NCBI GenBank assembly: GCA_018064685.1 | Contig: JAGHUS010000006.1 | Location: 1 to 64,000 of the forward strand | DNA from: Bacteroidales bacterium | GTDB taxonomy: Bacteria; Bacteroidota; Bacteroidia; Bacteroidales; Bacteroidaceae | Length of the DNA: 64,000 nucleotides | Reading direction: 5' to 3' | In this document: one piece after another, positions 32,852-40,653 of the stretch | Position numbering within the stretch: position 1 is the stretch's first letter | Layout: every line of letters begins with the position of its first letter | Made by a program: the position numbers and the translations under genes | The notes under the pieces: generated by a model | The model's database searches: none | Seen by the model: only the letters and a program-made list of their open reading frames with translations | What the model was told of the DNA's origin: nothing

Positions 32852-34372
32852 ATGAAACGTATTCTATACACTTTGATACTGAGCATCTTTGCTCTGCTTC
32901 CCGCCAAGGCACAGCTCACCTTCCTGCCACGCACTGCACCCGAGACCGTAGGACTGGCATCGACCGATGTGAAGGCGTTTGTCGATGAGATGATGACACT
33001 GACCGTCACCGACATGCACGGACTCATGGTACTGCGCAATGGCAAGGTGATAGCCGAAAAGTACAACGAACCCTTTGCAGCCAAGTACAGTCACACACTC
33101 TACTCGTGCTCGAAGACCTTCACCGGTGCTGCCGTGGGTATGGTCATTGGCGACAGTCTGCTCACCCTCGACGCACACCTCGTGGACTTCTTCCCCGAAG
33201 CACTGCCCGACTCGGTGAGCGAGAACCTGGCCGCCATCACCGTGCGTGACCTCCTCACCATGCAGTCCGGCTTTCCCGTTGACACACAAATGCGTACTCG
33301 CTATAACGACTGGATACACCAGTACCTCATCAAGGACGTTGCATACACCCCTGGCACACACTTCGCCTACGACAGCATTGACAGCTATCTGCTGGCAGCC
33401 ATAGTGCAGAAAGTCACTGGCATGAAGCTCATCGACTTTCTGCGCCAACGCCTCTTCAAGCCAATGGGCATCACACGAGTGGAATGGGAGGAGTCGCCCG
33501 AAGGCATCAGCTGTGGAGGTTGGGGACTGTACCTGCAACTCGAGGCCATGGCCAAGTTCGGACAACTGCTGTTGCAGAGAGGAGAGTGGAACGGCATGCA
33601 ACTCATCCCTGCCGAATGGGTGGACGAGATGATGAAGGAGCAGGCTGCCAGTGGCACGAACTACGGCTATCACATCTGGATGAGCAAGTACCCGGGCATG
33701 GTGCGTTGCGACGGAGCCTATGGCCAATACATCATGATAGTGCCCGACCGACAGATGGTAGTAGCCTTCACGCAGTGCATACACAGCGACGGAAGCATAG
33801 AGAGCGACCGGGTGTGGGAACTGTCACGCAAGGCCACCGAGCAAGCCATGACGCCAGGCAAGGAGTACCGACAGCTGCAACTGGCCACCTATTCGCTACC
33901 CGTCACCAAGGGTAAGGCACTGAGCCGCACCATCGCCACGCCACACAGCATCAGCCTTGGCAATAACGATCTGGGATGGAAGAACGTGATACTGGAACTG
34001 GGACGCGACCAGCGCAAGAAGTCGCCCACACTGACACTGCACGTCACCGACCGTGCCGGCAAGACCTACGACATCGTCTGCGGTCACCAACAATGGATCA
34101 CGGGTCCTATAGGCGGCACACCCCTCAACTTCCGTCCCTTCCGTGGCCAGTTCAGCAATCTGCCACGCCCCTTCTACGTGGGAGCCAGTTACGGATGGAC
34201 TTCCGACACCGACCTCTACGTGCGCCTTCACTACGTTAACTGGTACGCCTCGTGCCGCCTCCACTTCAAGTTCGTAGACGGCAATGTGCAGGTACGCATC
34301 CTGGGCAGCGTCACCGAGAAGACCCTCCTCTTGCAGTCTACCCTCGAGCCCTCACCCAAATTCAAACTGTAA
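32852..34372 (+). CDS. Serine hydrolase of the beta-lactamase/class C family, exported
   Basis: The 506-residue protein has a signal peptide (1-20). The beta-lactamase-like domain (about 30-340) shows the nucleophile motif S85-C-S-K88 in LYSCSKTF and a Tyr-containing second motif in YDSIDSYLL. A C-terminal region of about 150 residues is beta-rich. Such proteins are usually penicillin-binding-like esterases, peptidases or hydrolases; true beta-lactamase activity is not implied. The start lies directly behind a repeat unit. Confidence 0.85.
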   Translation: MKRILYTLILSIFALLPAKAQLTFLPRTAPETVGLASTDVKAFVDEMMTLTVTDMHGLMVLRNGKVIAEKYNEPFAAKYSHTLYSCSKTFTGAAVGMVIGDSLLTLDAHLVDFFPEALPDSVSENLAAITVRDLLTMQSGFPVDTQMRTRYNDWIHQYLIKDVAYTPGTHFAYDSIDSYLLAAIVQKVTGMKLIDFLRQRLFKPMGITRVEWEESPEGISCGGWGLYLQLEAMAKFGQLLLQRGEWNGMQLIPAEWVDEMMKEQAASGTNYGYHIWMSKYPGMVRCDGAYGQYIMIVPDRQMVVAFTQCIHSDGSIESDRVWELSRKATEQAMTPGKEYRQLQLATYSLPVTKGKALSRTIATPHSISLGNNDLGWKNVILELGRDQRKKSPTLTLHVTDRAGKTYDIVCGHQQWITGPIGGTPLNFRPFRGQFSNLPRPFYVGASYGWTSDTDLYVRLHYVNWYASCRLHFKFVDGNVQVRILGSVTEKTLLLQSTLEPSPKFKL

Positions 34373-34410
34373 TTCATTGGAGAAAACATCTCCCCTTTTG
34401 ATGCTATAAC

Positions 34411-34442
34411 AAAGAAAGGTCCGCCATCGCGAACCTTTCTTT
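34411..34442. terminator. Bidirectional terminator between convergent genes
   Basis: Stem aaagaaaggt (34411-34420) pairs with acctttcttt (34433-34442), extended by ccgc/gcg across a short loop. T-rich sequence follows on both strands. It lies between the stop of the serine hydrolase (34372) and that of the GH2 gene (34465). Confidence 0.8.
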
Positions 34443-34464
34443 GTTTCTTTATGCACTGAGCGTA

Positions 34465-37400
34465 TCACTTCTTCGGACTTATCGTGATGACTCTGTCGTA
34501 CGAGGCAGGCTTCACTCTGTATTCATCCAGCACATACACACAGGTGCAACCCACACCCGTAGTGGCATAGTCGAGGTTGAGTGTGTAGCGGTCGGACTGA
34601 GGTTGGAGCTGGTAGGTGAACTGGCTCTTGGTCAGGTTGTCCGTCGTGAAGGGATAGGCATTGAAGTTGAAGTGCTCGTTCATCGATATCTGCACGCCCT
34701 TGCCCGCCTTGTCGAGAAGTTGCAGGTAGCGGGTATCGGTGCGAAGAGCATGATCCTGAGGCAAGAGGTAGGGCTCGTACATATCCTTGACCGTCTTGCT
34801 CCACACACCTACAGGATAGCCTGTCTTGCGGTCGGGATAGTTCTCCTCAGGACCACGTCCGTACCACGTTATATTGTCGAATTCCTTGGCCACAGAGGTG
34901 GTGAAACCGATGCGAGGAAGCATCTCGGGCAGCTTGCCCTGAGGACTCAGCTTGTTATGCACCTTCACCGTACCGTCGTCATAGAAGCTATAGGTATAGT
35001 CGAGTACGAAACCTGCCAACTGCACACCCGAGATGTAGAGATCGAGAGCGCCATACGACGAGGCACCGACCTGCACCAACTGATGCACGTTGACGGTTGT
35101 CTCATGCTCGTTCTGTGTCATCGACACCTCGGCGGGACGGATGCGAAGCTGGTTCACACCCTTCGAGTAGAAGAGCGACGACACCATGTTGCCATAGCCC
35201 TCGACATAGCCGCCATTCACACGATATGCATCCCATGCATCAAACTCGTTGGCGATGGGGGCACGCCACAGGTTGAACGAGACAGGCTCCTTCAGCACCT
35301 CACGTCCGTCCACCTTTATCTGCTCCAGGTTGCCCGTCTCCTTATTTATAATATAGGCAAAGTCCTGACCGCTTATCTCTATCTGCTTCTCATCCTCCTT
35401 GGCACTGAGCTTCGACGCACTGTGCTGTGCCTCCTTGGCGGGAAGGTTCCATGCCGACAGCTCCAGCTGGTCCCATGCCACCTCGTGTCCGGCCTTTGCC
35501 CACACCTCGTCGGTCTTCAAGGTCGAAGTCAGCATGACGCGATACTCCTTGCCGGGTACAATCTGAGGTTTGTGATACGGAATCTTCACAACCCGCTTCT
35601 GTTGCGGAGCCACATCAAACTGCATGTCGCCCTCCTCCAGCACCTCGCCGTCGGCCATCAGCTTCCAGTGCGAAGCATACTGGCTGAGGTCGGAGAAGAA
35701 GAGGCGGTTCGTAACCTCGGCCTCGCCCGTCTCGGCATTGAGCAGACGTATGCTGATGGGCTGTGTCGTCCACTTCATCTGCAGCATCTCGGGCTGCACG
35801 GTGCGGTCGGGCCAGATACAGCCATAGGTGCGCATGTTGGCACCGATGGTGAAGTACGTACCCTCGTCGCCACTGCCGTCGAAGGTGAGGTAGAGGACGG
35901 CATCCTCGGCCTTGCCTTCGCCGTCGGCCATGCACTTGTCGTAGATGGCCACATTGTCCATCTCGGCATGAGCCGTGTAGATGGTCTGCACGTCCTGGGC
36001 ATGATTGCCCGCAAAGCGACCAATATTGATGGGATAAGGGAAATTGCTGAGTTTGCGACGCTCGCCGCCCTGCTGTCCTCGGCGGTTCGGTGCAGACTCC
36101 TGGGCTATGGTCTCCGTGCCCAGCAGTTTATGGTCTACATAGAGTTTCATCTCCTTGCCGTCCCACGAGGCAGTGACGTGGTGCCAGTTGCCCACCCAGT
36201 CTTCGGGCAGATCGACGTCGAGGCGGTGCATCACGCCCGAGTGCAGGTAGAACTGCAGTTTCTTGTTGCCTTTCTGTACCACGCCAAACTGCGTGTTGCC
36301 CTTCGTCACGTAGGGAGCACCCTCGTGCATGCCGCTACGCTGCCCCGGCTTCACATCGAAGCTGATAGTCAGCGCACCGCCGCTCAGTTCCACGTTGTTG
36401 GCACGATACACCTCTACCCATTCTTCGGGTCCGTCAAGCTTCAGCACACCCTTTTCCACCTTGGCACCCGACATGAGGTGAACGGGGGTCTTGTAGGGCG
36501 AACTGTCGGCAATGGGACGTATATGCTCCGTGAGGCCAGGGTTGACAAAGTCCCAGATGGCGCCACCCATCAGTCGGGGATGACGGCGTATGACATCCCA
36601 GTACTCGTCCATACCGCCACCGGCATTGCCGGCCACCGACAGATACTCGTCCATGAACGAAGGACGAGGATCCTCGCTCTCGGGTGTCATGGCGGTGTTC
36701 ATCTCCAGTTCGTAGGGCGTCGGGTATCGCGGACCGATAATCTCCTCGCCGGGATGGGCGTAGGCATTACCGCCATACATGAAGTAGCGTGTAGGATCAA
36801 GGCGCTTGCCCTCCTTCACCACCTCGGTGATGTTGGGTCCCTCGCCACTCTCGTTACCTGCACTCCAGAACAGCACGCAGGGGTGGTTGCGGTCGCGCAG
36901 TACCAACTTCTGCACGCGTTCCAGATACATAGGCAGGAAGCGCTTGTCGTTGCTCAGGAACTCGGTGGCGTGAGCCTCGGTTCCAGCCTCGTCGATGATG
37001 TACAGACCGTACTCGTCGGCCAGCTCCAGATACTTGTTGACGGGGGGATAGTGCGAGGTGCGCACAGCGTTGAAGTTATGGCGTTTCAGAATCTCCATAT
37101 CCTTGCGTATCGTAGCCTCGTCCATGGCATGTCCGCCTTCGGGATGCTGCATGTGACTGTTCACGGCGTTTATCTTGATGGGCTTGCCGTTCAGGTAGAA
37201 CACCTGGTGGCGTATCTCCGTCTCCTTGAATCCCACACGGCTCTCGATGTGCTGAGCCACCTGTCCGGCCTCGTCCAGCAGTTCCATCTTCAGGGTGTAC
37301 AGCACGGGGTTCTCGCAGGTCCACTTCTTCGGGTTCTCAATCAAGCCCGACAGCTTCACCGTCGTCTTCCGTCCAGCCTCCACGTCGAAGGCGTTGCTCT

Positions 37401-38247
37401 GCAGTTCCTTCACCACAGCCTTCTGTGCGTCATACAGCGTGGTGCGCAACTTGTAGCGCCCTGCAGCCTCGGCATAGTTCTTCACGTCGACGTCTATGTT
37501 GAGCGTGGCATCGCGATACTGCTCGTCCAGATCGGTGGTGACGTACCAGTCGAAGATGCGCGTCTTGGGTGTGGCATACAGCGTCACATCGTCGAAGATA
37601 CCGGCCAGACGCCAGTAGTCCTGCCCCTCCAGATAGTATCCGTCGCTGTACTTCGTCACGCACACCGCCAACGTGTTCTTGCCAGGCTTCAGGAAGCGTG
37701 TCACGTCATACTCGGCAGGCTCCTGTCCACCCTCGTTGTAACCCACCTCCTGACCATTCACCCAGATGAAGCTGGCACTCTGCGTCTTCTCCAGTCGCAG
37801 AAACACCTGTTGCCCCTTCCAGTTGGCGGGGACGGTGAACGTCTGACGATAGGCACCGGTGGGATTGTACTCTCTGGGCACGAAGGGCGGGTTGGACTTG
37901 AAGGGTGCCTGCACGTTGCGGAACTGCGCATCGCCAAACCCCTTCATCTCCCAGTTGCTCGGCACGTCGATGCGGCTCCACTTCGAGTCGTTGAACAAGG
38001 GTTGGAAGAAATTCTGCGGCACCTGTTCGGGCGTCTCGCAGAAGAGGAAGCGCCACTTGCCGTTGAGCGAGACGTGATTGTCGGCCAGGTAGTAGGCATG
38101 TCCCTCCTCCTGTCCGCTCTCAAAGACCTCGGTATTCTCGATGTAGTCGTATATGTGGGTCAGAAACTGCGCCCTGGCAGCCGTCGTCCCGAACGTCAGA
38201 CCGCCGCACATCAGTGCCAGCGCCCCGAAAAGCTTGTTTTTCATCAT
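34465..38247 (-). CDS. GH2 beta-galactosidase-like enzyme with LamG-like insertion, exported
   Basis: The 1260-residue protein has a signal peptide (cleavage near ARAQ, residue 27) and a glycoside hydrolase family 2 fold. Its sugar-binding and Ig-like domains lie at 40-340 and its TIM barrel at about 345-590. The acid/base is Glu466 in WSAGNESGEG and the nucleophile is Glu534 in SFMDEYLSVAGN. After the barrel, about 595-775 carry an inserted concanavalin/LamG-like module (SFDVKPGQRSG, WHHVTASWDGKEMKLYVD, NIGRFAGN). The remaining GH2 domains follow, including a beta-sandwich ending near 1260. It likely acts in the periplasm on beta-galactosides from host or plant glycans; the insertion may bind the glycan. 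The minus-strand promoter is at 38284-38314. Confidence 0.9.
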   Translation of the reverse strand: MMKNKLFGALALMCGGLTFGTTAARAQFLTHIYDYIENTEVFESGQEEGHAYYLADNHVSLNGKWRFLFCETPEQVPQNFFQPLFNDSKWSRIDVPSNWEMKGFGDAQFRNVQAPFKSNPPFVPREYNPTGAYRQTFTVPANWKGQQVFLRLEKTQSASFIWVNGQEVGYNEGGQEPAEYDVTRFLKPGKNTLAVCVTKYSDGYYLEGQDYWRLAGIFDDVTLYATPKTRIFDWYVTTDLDEQYRDATLNIDVDVKNYAEAAGRYKLRTTLYDAQKAVVKELQSNAFDVEAGRKTTVKLSGLIENPKKWTCENPVLYTLKMELLDEAGQVAQHIESRVGFKETEIRHQVFYLNGKPIKINAVNSHMQHPEGGHAMDEATIRKDMEILKRHNFNAVRTSHYPPVNKYLELADEYGLYIIDEAGTEAHATEFLSNDKRFLPMYLERVQKLVLRDRNHPCVLFWSAGNESGEGPNITEVVKEGKRLDPTRYFMYGGNAYAHPGEEIIGPRYPTPYELEMNTAMTPESEDPRPSFMDEYLSVAGNAGGGMDEYWDVIRRHPRLMGGAIWDFVNPGLTEHIRPIADSSPYKTPVHLMSGAKVEKGVLKLDGPEEWVEVYRANNVELSGGALTISFDVKPGQRSGMHEGAPYVTKGNTQFGVVQKGNKKLQFYLHSGVMHRLDVDLPEDWVGNWHHVTASWDGKEMKLYVDHKLLGTETIAQESAPNRRGQQGGERRKLSNFPYPINIGRFAGNHAQDVQTIYTAHAEMDNVAIYDKCMADGEGKAEDAVLYLTFDGSGDEGTYFTIGANMRTYGCIWPDRTVQPEMLQMKWTTQPISIRLLNAETGEAEVTNRLFFSDLSQYASHWKLMADGEVLEEGDMQFDVAPQQKRVVKIPYHKPQIVPGKEYRVMLTSTLKTDEVWAKAGHEVAWDQLELSAWNLPAKEAQHSASKLSAKEDEKQIEISGQDFAYIINKETGNLEQIKVDGREVLKEPVSFNLWRAPIANEFDAWDAYRVNGGYVEGYGNMVSSLFYSKGVNQLRIRPAEVSMTQNEHETTVNVHQLVQVGASSYGALDLYISGVQLAGFVLDYTYSFYDDGTVKVHNKLSPQGKLPEMLPRIGFTTSVAKEFDNITWYGRGPEENYPDRKTGYPVGVWSKTVKDMYEPYLLPQDHALRTDTRYLQLLDKAGKGVQISMNEHFNFNAYPFTTDNLTKSQFTYQLQPQSDRYTLNLDYATTGVGCTCVYVLDEYRVKPASYDRVITISPKK

Positions 38248-38283
38248 TTTCTCTTTCTAATGAACAGTTTTGGTTACAAGTCG

Positions 38284-38314
38284 CAAAAATACACATTATT
38301 TCTGCAAAATCAAA
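38284..38314 (-). promoter_or_regulatory. Consensus promoter for the GH2 gene
   Basis: On the minus strand TTTG (38311-38314), 19 bp and TATTTTTG (38284-38291) form an exact Bacteroidetes promoter 37 bp before the coding start. Confidence 0.75.
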
Positions 38315-38545
38315 GATTTTATCGCCTTAATTTGATATTTTCTTCGCACATTTGCAAAAATAATACCGATAAGTAACTGTGCAAAAAGAATTTTATAACT
38401 AAACTTTCCCACCCTTGTAACATCCGGTGTTTAAGCAGCAATGTCATCCCGACACAGGGCTTTTGCCGAGGGGCAATGTTTGATACGGCTTATTGAATCC
38501 CCACAAAAAACACAGAAAATAGTCATAAGGGCCCCTTTTATTGTA
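38315..38545. other. Intergenic region between GH2 and AAA ATPase genes
   Basis: No gene is seen. A gtcatcccgac-type stretch near 38440 resembles the sequence near 50. The region leads into the 33-bp repeats and promoter of the ATPase gene. Confidence 0.5.
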
Positions 38546-38644
38546 CCAATTGGTTATTCAGATAACCTTTTTTGAATAAAAATCGCTTACTCGAATAACC
38601 TTTTTTGCCGACAATTTGGTTATTAGGGTAACCTTTTGTAACTT
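38546..38644. repeat. Three 33-bp tandem repeats at the ATPase promoter
   Basis: Three units (38546-38578, 38579-38611, 38612-38644) align over most of their length around a ggttat(n)ataaccttttt core. In units 1 and 3 the core is palindromic (38552-38567 and 38618-38633). The period of 33 bp is about three helical turns. Unit 3 covers the spacer between the -33 and -7 boxes, as expected for an operator. Confidence 0.75.
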
Positions 38645-38646
38645 TG
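38615..38646 (+). promoter_or_regulatory. Promoter for the AAA ATPase gene
   Basis: TTTG (38615-38618), a 20-bp spacer and TAACTTTG (38639-38646) form a good promoter 26 bp before the start at 38673. Confidence 0.7.
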
Positions 38647-38672
38647 TACGGAAAAACAAAACTACATTTTAT

Positions 38673-39869
38673 ATGGACGATCTCTTCAAGAAACATAGAA
38701 TGTACGTCTCGCAAGTTACGATGGATATTGTACGCGAGATGTCCAACAGCATCAACTGGAATAGTCAGCTTGTTGCCATAAAAGGCTCAAGAGGTGTGGG
38801 TAAAACAACCATGATTCGCCAATACATTCGGCAGAGATATGGTGTTAATGCTGGCGAAGCGCTATATTGTGTATTGGATAGTATATACTTCACAAATCAC
38901 TCTTTGCTTGATTTGGCAGAACGATTCTGCTTGATGGGTGGCAAGCACCTGTTCCTTGACGAGGTACACAAATATCCTACCTGGAGTAAGGAGCTGAAGG
39001 AGATTAATGACCTATATCCCAAACTCAAAGTAACTTTCAGCGGGTCGTCCATACTACAGATACTGAATGCCGACGCAGATCTGTCGCGAAGAGTGCTTTC
39101 CTACACAATGGAAGGATTGTCTTTCCGCGAGTTCCTGCATTTCTACAAAGGCATAGATTTGCCTATCCATAGCCTTGACGAGATACTGGCAGACGCTGAT
39201 AACATCTGCGACGAAGTGTGCAAAGTGTGCAGCCCGCAGAAAATGTTTGAGGAATATCTGCGTGTAGGATATTATCCCTTCTATGATGGTAATGAGACGG
39301 AATACTATAGCCGTATCGAGAACGTGGTAAACTTCATCATCGACCAGGAGATGACTGAGTTTTGCGGAGTGGATCCTGCTTATACGCGAAAGCTCAAAGC
39401 TATGCTGCTTTTCCTTTCCGACAACATTCCTTACGAGGTGAATATAGCTAAGTTGGCGTCGTATCTGGAACTGAACAAAGCTACGGTACTTGCTTACCTC
39501 AATGCCATGCAGAAGGCAGAGTTGCTACATCTCATCTATACCGACAACAAGTCAGTAACCAAGATGCAGAAGCCCGACAAGATATACATACACAATCCTA
39601 ACATGCTCTGTGCCCTGGCCAGGCAATATAAGATAGGTACGGTAAGGGAATGCTTTGTTGTCAACCAACTGAGTGTGAATCATACCGTTGAATACGGCAA
39701 AACAATCGGAGATTTCAAGATAGATGGCAAACACACCTTCGAAGTCGGTGGCGAGGGGAAATCTTTTGAACAAATAGCAGACATACCAGATTCCTACATT
39801 CTTGCCGACAACATAGAGTTCCCTGTAGGCAAGAAACTTCCTATATGGTTGGTGGGATTAATCTACTAA
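38673..39869 (+). CDS. AAA-family ATPase (AAA_14/DUF4143 type)
   Basis: From ATG 38673 the product has 398 residues. It shows Walker A GSRGVGKTT (38-46), Walker B KHLFLDEVHKYP (about 93-104), a sensor-like VTFSGSSILQI and a winged-helix/C-terminal DUF4143-like region ending IDGKHTFEVGGEGK...GLIY. The family is widespread in Bacteroidales with no defined role. A start at 38616 would begin inside the promoter and is rejected. It stands alone; three 33-bp repeats lie directly upstream. Confidence 0.85.
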   Translation: MDDLFKKHRMYVSQVTMDIVREMSNSINWNSQLVAIKGSRGVGKTTMIRQYIRQRYGVNAGEALYCVLDSIYFTNHSLLDLAERFCLMGGKHLFLDEVHKYPTWSKELKEINDLYPKLKVTFSGSSILQILNADADLSRRVLSYTMEGLSFREFLHFYKGIDLPIHSLDEILADADNICDEVCKVCSPQKMFEEYLRVGYYPFYDGNETEYYSRIENVVNFIIDQEMTEFCGVDPAYTRKLKAMLLFLSDNIPYEVNIAKLASYLELNKATVLAYLNAMQKAELLHLIYTDNKSVTKMQKPDKIYIHNPNMLCALARQYKIGTVRECFVVNQLSVNHTVEYGKTIGDFKIDGKHTFEVGGEGKSFEQIADIPDSYILADNIEFPVGKKLPIWLVGLIY

Positions 39870-39922
39870 AGAAAGCCGATACTGCTGTACGTTTACTTTA
39901 TCACCTGGAATGTGGTCCTGCA

Positions 39923-40008
39923 TTCAACTACATCTACACTAATAGGGTCTAACGTTTTATTTTACTGCAACATAAAAGCAGTGTAGTTGAAATTTTCAAC
40001 TACACTGC
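39923..40008. repeat. Left composite end of the VirE/HU module
   Basis: TTCAACTACATCTACAC begins at 39923 and TTCAACTACACTGC begins at 39995, 72 bp later. The inner copy is also one arm of a 14-bp perfect hairpin (39978-39991 with 39995-40008). An inverted counterpart of the pair lies at 42781-42865. Confidence 0.7.
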
Positions 40009-40053
40009 CACCAATAAAGCCGCAAGACTGCTTATACGCTGAATGACAATACT

Positions 40054-40503
40054 TTATATCGATTTTCCTTCTTGTCGCTTAATTCGATTTTCCTTCAAAC
40101 AACGTCTTGTGGTACGTCGGTCAACGGCTTGTTCAAACGATACGCTTGCACGCAGGTTGCTGAATTCCTTGCTGGGTGACCACTTGGGTCGCAGACCTTG
40201 TATGTGTCGGTTCGGGTCGAAGTCCTCGGGTGTATCGGCACCCTTGCTGTCCAGTGTGACATAGAACTTACCCAGCTTGCCCAGTTCCACCTGGTTGCCC
40301 ATCTTCAGTTGCTCGACGATGACACCGGCCAGTATCGTCGTTACGGCTTGTATGTCTCCCTCGCCGTATACGCAGCCATGCTGTGTGATGTGCTTGGCCA
40401 GTTGTTCCAACGAAACTACGCTGTGGCTCTGTGCCGCAGCAAATACCTTTCTCTCTTCTTTGGGTGCGCGTGGGTCGCCACGCATGACTAGTGTGTATTT
40501 CAT
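40054..40503 (-). CDS. HU-like DNA-binding protein
   Basis: The 149-residue protein starts MKYTLVMRGDPRAPKEERKVFA and carries an HU/IHF-like core: LEQLAKHITQHGCVYGEGDIQAVTTILAGVIVEQLKMGNQVELGKLGKFYVTL. It ends in a basic tail (RTTRRCLKENRIKRQEGK). Such HU-like proteins are often encoded beside VirE-domain proteins in Bacteroides and Prevotella. It follows the VirE-like gene on the minus strand, with a hairpin-rich gap of 150 bp between them. Confidence 0.85.
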   Translation of the reverse strand: MKYTLVMRGDPRAPKEERKVFAAAQSHSVVSLEQLAKHITQHGCVYGEGDIQAVTTILAGVIVEQLKMGNQVELGKLGKFYVTLDSKGADTPEDFDPNRHIQGLRPKWSPSKEFSNLRASVSFEQAVDRRTTRRCLKENRIKRQEGKSI

Positions 40504-40549
40504 TTTGTTATTGTATGGTTATTCTAATATTATCCCTGCGCTTGTAGCT

Positions 40550-40614
40550 TGTACGATAGTTATTGTACAGCTGTACGATAGTTATCGCACACGTGTACAA
40601 TAACTATCGTACAG
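40550..40614. repeat. Inverted-repeat cluster between the HU-like and VirE-like genes
   Basis: A perfect 15-bp stem, ctgtacgatagttat (40571-40585) with ataactatcgtacag (40600-40614), lies next to a further direct copy of tgtacgatagttat at 40550-40563. The copies meet in the palindrome gtacagctgtac (40565-40576). Together these give three copies of one 14-bp motif in 65 bp, suited to protein binding or a structured RNA. Confidence 0.85.
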
Positions 40615-40653
40615 CGAAATGCCACAGGATGACTTATGCATATTGTTGCCACA

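Noticed and set aside
34441-38376. A 1311-codon open frame on the plus strand opposite the GH2 gene
   Set aside because: The minus strand has clear GH2 motifs and a promoter. The antisense frame is His/Leu/Val-rich with no recognisable motif, and arises from codon bias of the real gene.
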